Assembly (NCBI GenBank): GCA_964423425.1
Contig: CAYRES010000009.1
Coordinates: 43,520 to 107,519 of the forward strand
Origin: CAYRES01 sp964423425
GTDB lineage: Bacteria > Actinomycetota > Thermoleophilia > RBG-16-64-13
Direction: 5' to 3'
DNA: 64,000 nucleotides
Shown: one piece after another, positions 61,059 through 64,000 of the stretch
Numbering within the stretch: position 1 is the first letter of the stretch
Layout: each line of letters begins with the position of its first letter
Notes under the pieces: generated by a model
What the model saw: the letters and a program-made list of their open reading frames with translations, nothing else
Database searches by the model: none
Told to the model about the DNA's origin: nothing
Translations under genes and position numbers: made by a program

Positions 61059-61117
61059 CGATCTCTCACCTCAAAGAGAGTCAGGCTGCACACGCAGCAG
61101 TAGATCCGCACCACGGC

Positions 61118-62023
61118 CTAGAACGAGGCCCCGGAGAGCTTGAGCACCCGGGGGACCAAGACGCGTACCATCTCGCGACGGTACCAACCCCGGCCCCGCC
61201 AGGTGTCACGCACCAGGGCGTGAGCCGCGGCCACCTCGCCGGCCTTCTTGGCGGTCTCCTCGGTGAGGGGCTTGCCCTCGAGGACCGCTTCGGCTTCCAC
61301 CGCACGCTTGGGCATGGGAGCACAGACGCCCAAGCTGATACGAGCCTTCTCCACCGTGCCGTCCTCGGCCAGGGTGACACGGGCGCCCACCCCGAGCAGG
61401 GGGAGTTCCACGGCCTTGCGGCGCGTGTGCTTCCAATAGCCGGAGTACGTGCGCGCACCGGGTGAGGGCACACGGATCTCTTTCAGGATCTCGTCGGCGG
61501 CCAGGCGGGTCTCGCCGGGGCCGACGAAGAAGTCAGAGAGAGCCATAGTACGCTCACCCTTAGGGCCGACAATGCCGAGTTCGGCGTCGTAGAGGAGCAG
61601 GCCCACAGCGGAGTCGGCGCAGGGGGCGGCGTTGCAGATGTTACCGGCCAGGGTGGCCACATTGCGCACCTGGCGGCTGCCCACCCCGGCACAGGCGGTG
61701 GCCAGCGCGGGGAAGTGCTTCTTCACCCACTCGTCGTCCTCGATGTCGGCGTGCGTGGTGAGAGCGCCTATGATGAGCCCGGCCCCGCCGCCGGCGCCTT
61801 CGGCCTTGCCGTCATAGGCGCCCGTGTCCTTGTCGGCGGTCACATAGCGGAGGCCGGGGACTCCCTTGAGCGAGATCACTGCCGCCGGAGTAATCTTGTC
61901 GGAGCGGACGCCCACCCATACGTCGGTGGCGCCGGCCACGAGCATGGCCCCGTCTCCCTTCTCGGTAAGAAGGGAGACGGCCTCAGCCAGACTACTCGGG
62001 CGAAGGTATTCGAACCTAGCCAT
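61118..62023 (-). CDS. Molybdenum hydroxylase FAD-binding subunit (CoxM/XdhB type)
   Basis: A 301-residue FAD subunit. FAD-binding motifs are MLVAGATDVWVGV near residue 30 and TLAGNICNAAPCADS near residue 126, then a C-terminal CO_deh_flav_C domain. It has no 4Fe-4S insertion. Starts 40 bp after the CoA-ligase gene stop, so ligase, FAD, Fe-S and Mo subunits form one operon. Confidence 0.92.
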   Translation of the reverse strand: MARFEYLRPSSLAEAVSLLTEKGDGAMLVAGATDVWVGVRSDKITPAAVISLKGVPGLRYVTADKDTGAYDGKAEGAGGGAGLIIGALTTHADIEDDEWVKKHFPALATACAGVGSRQVRNVATLAGNICNAAPCADSAVGLLLYDAELGIVGPKGERTMALSDFFVGPGETRLAADEILKEIRVPSPGARTYSGYWKHTRRKAVELPLLGVGARVTLAEDGTVEKARISLGVCAPMPKRAVEAEAVLEGKPLTEETAKKAGEVAAAHALVRDTWRGRGWYRREMVRVLVPRVLKLSGASF

Positions 62024-62063
62024 TACACATCTCCAGTCTTGAAGCGACCCATCTTCACGAGAC

Positions 62064-63359
62064 CTACTGGCCCCGGTTGTCGTACACCCGCTTGCTCTTG
62101 CGCTCGGAGCGGGGCAGGGAGCCGTAGTCGACGATCTCGATGTCGCCGGTCACCATCACCTCGCCCTTGACCTTCTTCTGGATGAGGGAGGCCAGCTGCT
62201 TGTCGGCGGCGCCATCACCTTCGGGGTCGCGCTCGACCAACACCGTCATGTAGTCCTTGCCTTCACGGCGATCAAGAATGATGTTGTACTCGCTCGAGAC
62301 CCCTTCGGTGTTCACCAGCACGTGTTCGATCTGACCCGGGTAAATGTTGACCGCCCGGAAGATGAACATGTCGTCGGAACGGCCCATCAGCTTGTCATGG
62401 CGCGGCAGCTGAGAACCGCAGGCGCACGTTCCCGGGATGACCCGAGAGAGATCCCGCGTGCGGTACCGCACCAACGGGGCCGCCTCCTTACGCAGGGTGG
62501 TGACCACCATCTCGCCGGTCTCGCCTTCCGGCACCGGTTCGAGCGTCTCCGGATCGAGAATCTCCAGAATGTAGTAGTCGGCCCAATAGTGGATGCCGCT
62601 GTGGTGGCGGCAGTCGAGCCCGGTGCCGGGGCCGTAGAGCTCGGTCATGCCGGGGATGTCATAGATCTCCTCGGCAGGGATGCCCAGCAGATCGGCGATG
62701 CGCTGGTCCATGGCCGGGCTGTGACGCTCGGAGCCCAGGATCATCTTGCGCACCTTGATCTGGTCCCTGATACCCCTCTGATCGACCTGTTCGGCCATCA
62801 GCAACGCCATGGATGCCGTGCAACACAGCACCGTCGTGCCCATGTCGACCAAGAACTCGGCCTGCAGGTCAAGTCCGCCGGGACCGATGGGAATGGCCAT
62901 CGCCCCGAATTCCTCCACGCCCGCCTGGAAGCCGACGCCGGCGGTCCAGAGACCGTAACCGACCGCTATCTGCACTCTGTCCAGAGCATCGAGGCCGGCC
63001 ATCTCGTACACACGGGCAAACATCCTGCGCCAGTCTTCGACGTCCTTGATGGTGTAGGCCATGACCTTGCGCTTGCCGGTAGTACCGGACGAGGCGTGTA
63101 TGCGCACGATGTCCTCGAACGGAACTGAGCGTAGGGGAAACGGATACTGGGACGCCAGGTCAGATGAGGTGACGAAGGGGAGCTTACGTATGTCGTCGAG
63201 CGTCTTGATGTCTTCCGGCTTCACTCCAGCCGCATCAAAGCGCTCCCGGTAGAAGGGTGATCCCTCGTAGACGTGCTTGGTCGTCCACTTGAGACCCTCG
63301 AGCTGGATGGCTTCCAGCTCTTCCTTGGTGTTCCAACTCGGCATGAACGTCTTTCCCAC
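62064..63359 (-). CDS. Phenylacetate-CoA ligase family protein
   Basis: A 431-residue AMP-forming ligase of the PaaK branch: P-loop ASSGTTGKRKV, GYGLWTAGVGFQAG, DIPGMTELYGPGTG, a Cys-containing CACGSQLPR and LMGRSDDMFIFRAVNIYPGQIE. It activates an aryl- or arylacetic-type carboxylate with ATP and CoA. GTG 63359 has GGGAG upstream. Heads the operon with the Mo hydroxylase subunits, suggesting that the hydroxylase acts on the activated acid or on its precursor. Substrate not determinable from sequence. Confidence 0.92.
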   Translation of the reverse strand: MGKTFMPSWNTKEELEAIQLEGLKWTTKHVYEGSPFYRERFDAAGVKPEDIKTLDDIRKLPFVTSSDLASQYPFPLRSVPFEDIVRIHASSGTTGKRKVMAYTIKDVEDWRRMFARVYEMAGLDALDRVQIAVGYGLWTAGVGFQAGVEEFGAMAIPIGPGGLDLQAEFLVDMGTTVLCCTASMALLMAEQVDQRGIRDQIKVRKMILGSERHSPAMDQRIADLLGIPAEEIYDIPGMTELYGPGTGLDCRHHSGIHYWADYYILEILDPETLEPVPEGETGEMVVTTLRKEAAPLVRYRTRDLSRVIPGTCACGSQLPRHDKLMGRSDDMFIFRAVNIYPGQIEHVLVNTEGVSSEYNIILDRREGKDYMTVLVERDPEGDGAADKQLASLIQKKVKGEVMVTGDIEIVDYGSLPRSERKSKRVYDNRGQ

Positions 63360-63389
63360 AACCCACTCCCTTGTACTAGTGGTGGTCCA

Positions 63390-63430
63390 CCGTTGCCTGG
63401 TCCGGAAGTGTGACCCGGACCAGGCAACGG
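63390..63430 (-). terminator. Perfect 16-bp hairpin after the hydantoinase-B gene
   Basis: CCGTTGCCTGGTCCGG pairs with its complement over a nine-base loop, 20 bp after the stop of the truncated gene and 30 bp before the ligase start. Confidence 0.75.
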
Positions 63431-63449
63431 ATATGACGGCCGATGCTAC

Positions 63450-64000
63450 CTACGCCCGCAGTTTGTTGGTCTCTTCCCAGTCGATTTCCCACGTGGCGGG
63501 ATTGATCACGACGCCGTAATCCTGGCGAGCGCTCTCAAGGGACACAATCTCGTTGCGAACATCGCGGAGCACCTTCTCGGCTGGTCGCTCTTTCGGATTA
63601 CCCCAGCCTCCCCCCCCGGAGGCCTGCTGGAAGTAGAGCGTGCCGTCGGGAACGTTCCGAACCAAGTCCTTCGTGGTGAGCGTGCGCCACTCCGAATCGC
63701 CCGGGTACTTCAGCTGGATGATGTTCAAGCCTCCGTCTGAACCGCCCTGCGAACCGCGGGACGGTTCGACGTCGCCGTCGCCGAAGGTGACGACCCGAAT
63801 GGCATCGCCGTGGAACAGGAACTCCGTCTCGACGCCAATGCCGCCGCGCCACCGGCCGGCACCCGCCGAATCCGTCCAATACTCGTGCTTGAGGATGAGG
63901 TGCGGGGTGGCCTGCTCGAAGATCTCGTAGTCCTGGTCGAGCACGCCGCCGGAGGCGTCGATCATGCCGATGTGGTCGTAGCCGTCGCAGCCGTAGATGC
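63450..64000 (-). CDS. Hydantoinase B/acetophenone-carboxylase-type subunit, C-terminal part
   Basis: The frame is open to the window edge, so only the last 183 residues are visible. They match the C-terminus of HyuB proteins: IYGCDGYDHIGMIDASGG, HLILKHEYW, GGIGVETEF, GSQGGSDGG and the closing SGGGGWGNPKERPAEKVL. HyuB-type subunits hydrolyse hydantoins or act in ATP-dependent ketone carboxylases such as acetophenone carboxylase. The HyuA partner would lie beyond the edge. The context with a CoA ligase and a thiolase makes a carboxylase role conceivable. Confidence 0.88.
   Translation of the reverse strand, partial: IYGCDGYDHIGMIDASGGVLDQDYEIFEQATPHLILKHEYWTDSAGAGRWRGGIGVETEFLFHGDAIRVVTFGDGDVEPSRGSQGGSDGGLNIIQLKYPGDSEWRTLTTKDLVRNVPDGTLYFQQASGGGGWGNPKERPAEKVLRDVRNEIVSLESARQDYGVVINPATWEIDWEETNKLRA

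Noticed and set aside
58225..62023. CO dehydrogenase (coxMSL) identity
   Set aside because: The large subunit lacks the AYRCSFR active-site loop; the region reads MRGYGNPQA as in xanthine dehydrogenase relatives.
61118..62023. 4-hydroxybenzoyl-CoA reductase beta subunit
   Set aside because: No inserted 4Fe-4S cysteine cluster and the length is about 300, not the longer HcrB size.
1..64000. tRNA, rRNA, CRISPR array, insertion sequence or prophage
   Set aside because: No cloverleaf-like sequence, regularly spaced repeats, transposase or integrase frames were seen on reading both strands.

Overview
The window is 64 kb of high-GC bacterial DNA with short intergenic gaps, many ATGA/TGATG overlaps and frequent GTG/TTG starts. 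Several signs point to an anaerobic or facultatively anaerobic Actinomycetota-like lineage: Thr-rich tails behind lipoprotein cysteines, an actinobacterial-type DEDD exonuclease/GIY-YIG protein, a DUF6049-like membrane protein, probable leaderless transcripts, and HdrA/Qmo-type iron-sulfur flavoproteins. The taxonomic call is an inference from gene style, because no rRNA or tRNA gene was seen.

Layout. 0-6.9 kb: 3' part of a hybrid histidine kinase, a divergent GAPDH, a YfcE-type phosphodiesterase, a SagB-type nitroreductase, a TetR regulator, a gamma-carbonic-anhydrase-like protein, a sirtuin and a CoA-binding protein. 6.9-12.3 kb: a leftward operon with two radical SAM enzymes, an inositol-phosphatase-like protein, a degenerate RsbW-like protein and a large exported membrane protein. 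12.5-14.9 kb: polar amino acid ABC importer. 15-20 kb: small uncharacterised proteins around a YhaM-type HD exonuclease. 20-22 kb: rarA and an HNH nuclease. 22.2-28.7 kb: type II fatty acid synthesis operon fabZ-fabH-fabD-fabG-fabF-accD-accA. 28.8-37 kb: exonuclease/GIY-YIG protein, moeA, an M28-like membrane protein, an MBL hydrolase and a diguanylate cyclase. 37.1-41.3 kb: an FAD/Fe-S D-lactate-dehydrogenase-like protein translationally coupled to a LarA-type racemase.

41.3-64 kb is a leftward catabolic and redox island flanked by a TetR gene. In transcription order it holds a hydantoinase-B/acetophenone-carboxylase-type subunit (cut by the window edge), a phenylacetate-CoA-ligase-like enzyme, a three-subunit molybdenum hydroxylase, a TRAP importer, a thiolase, a 3-hydroxyacyl-CoA dehydrogenase/enoyl-CoA hydratase fusion, a ferredoxin, a QmoA-like HdrA, a QmoB-like HdrA-MvhD, an HdrC-GltD fusion, an old-yellow-enzyme/2,4-dienoyl-CoA reductase, an unassigned Cys-containing protein, a second ferredoxin and a VOC protein. 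Long hairpins separate most of these units.

Working model (inference): an organic acid enters through the TRAP system, is activated to a CoA thioester, may be hydroxylated by the Mo enzyme (whose cofactor needs MoeA), is reduced by the OYE enzyme and cleaved by the beta-oxidation proteins. The Qmo/Hdr set moves electrons between NAD(P)H, ferredoxin and the reductase. The most unusual part is QmoAB-like genes followed by an NAD(P)H-binding HdrC-GltD fusion where QmoC, the membrane subunit, would be expected.
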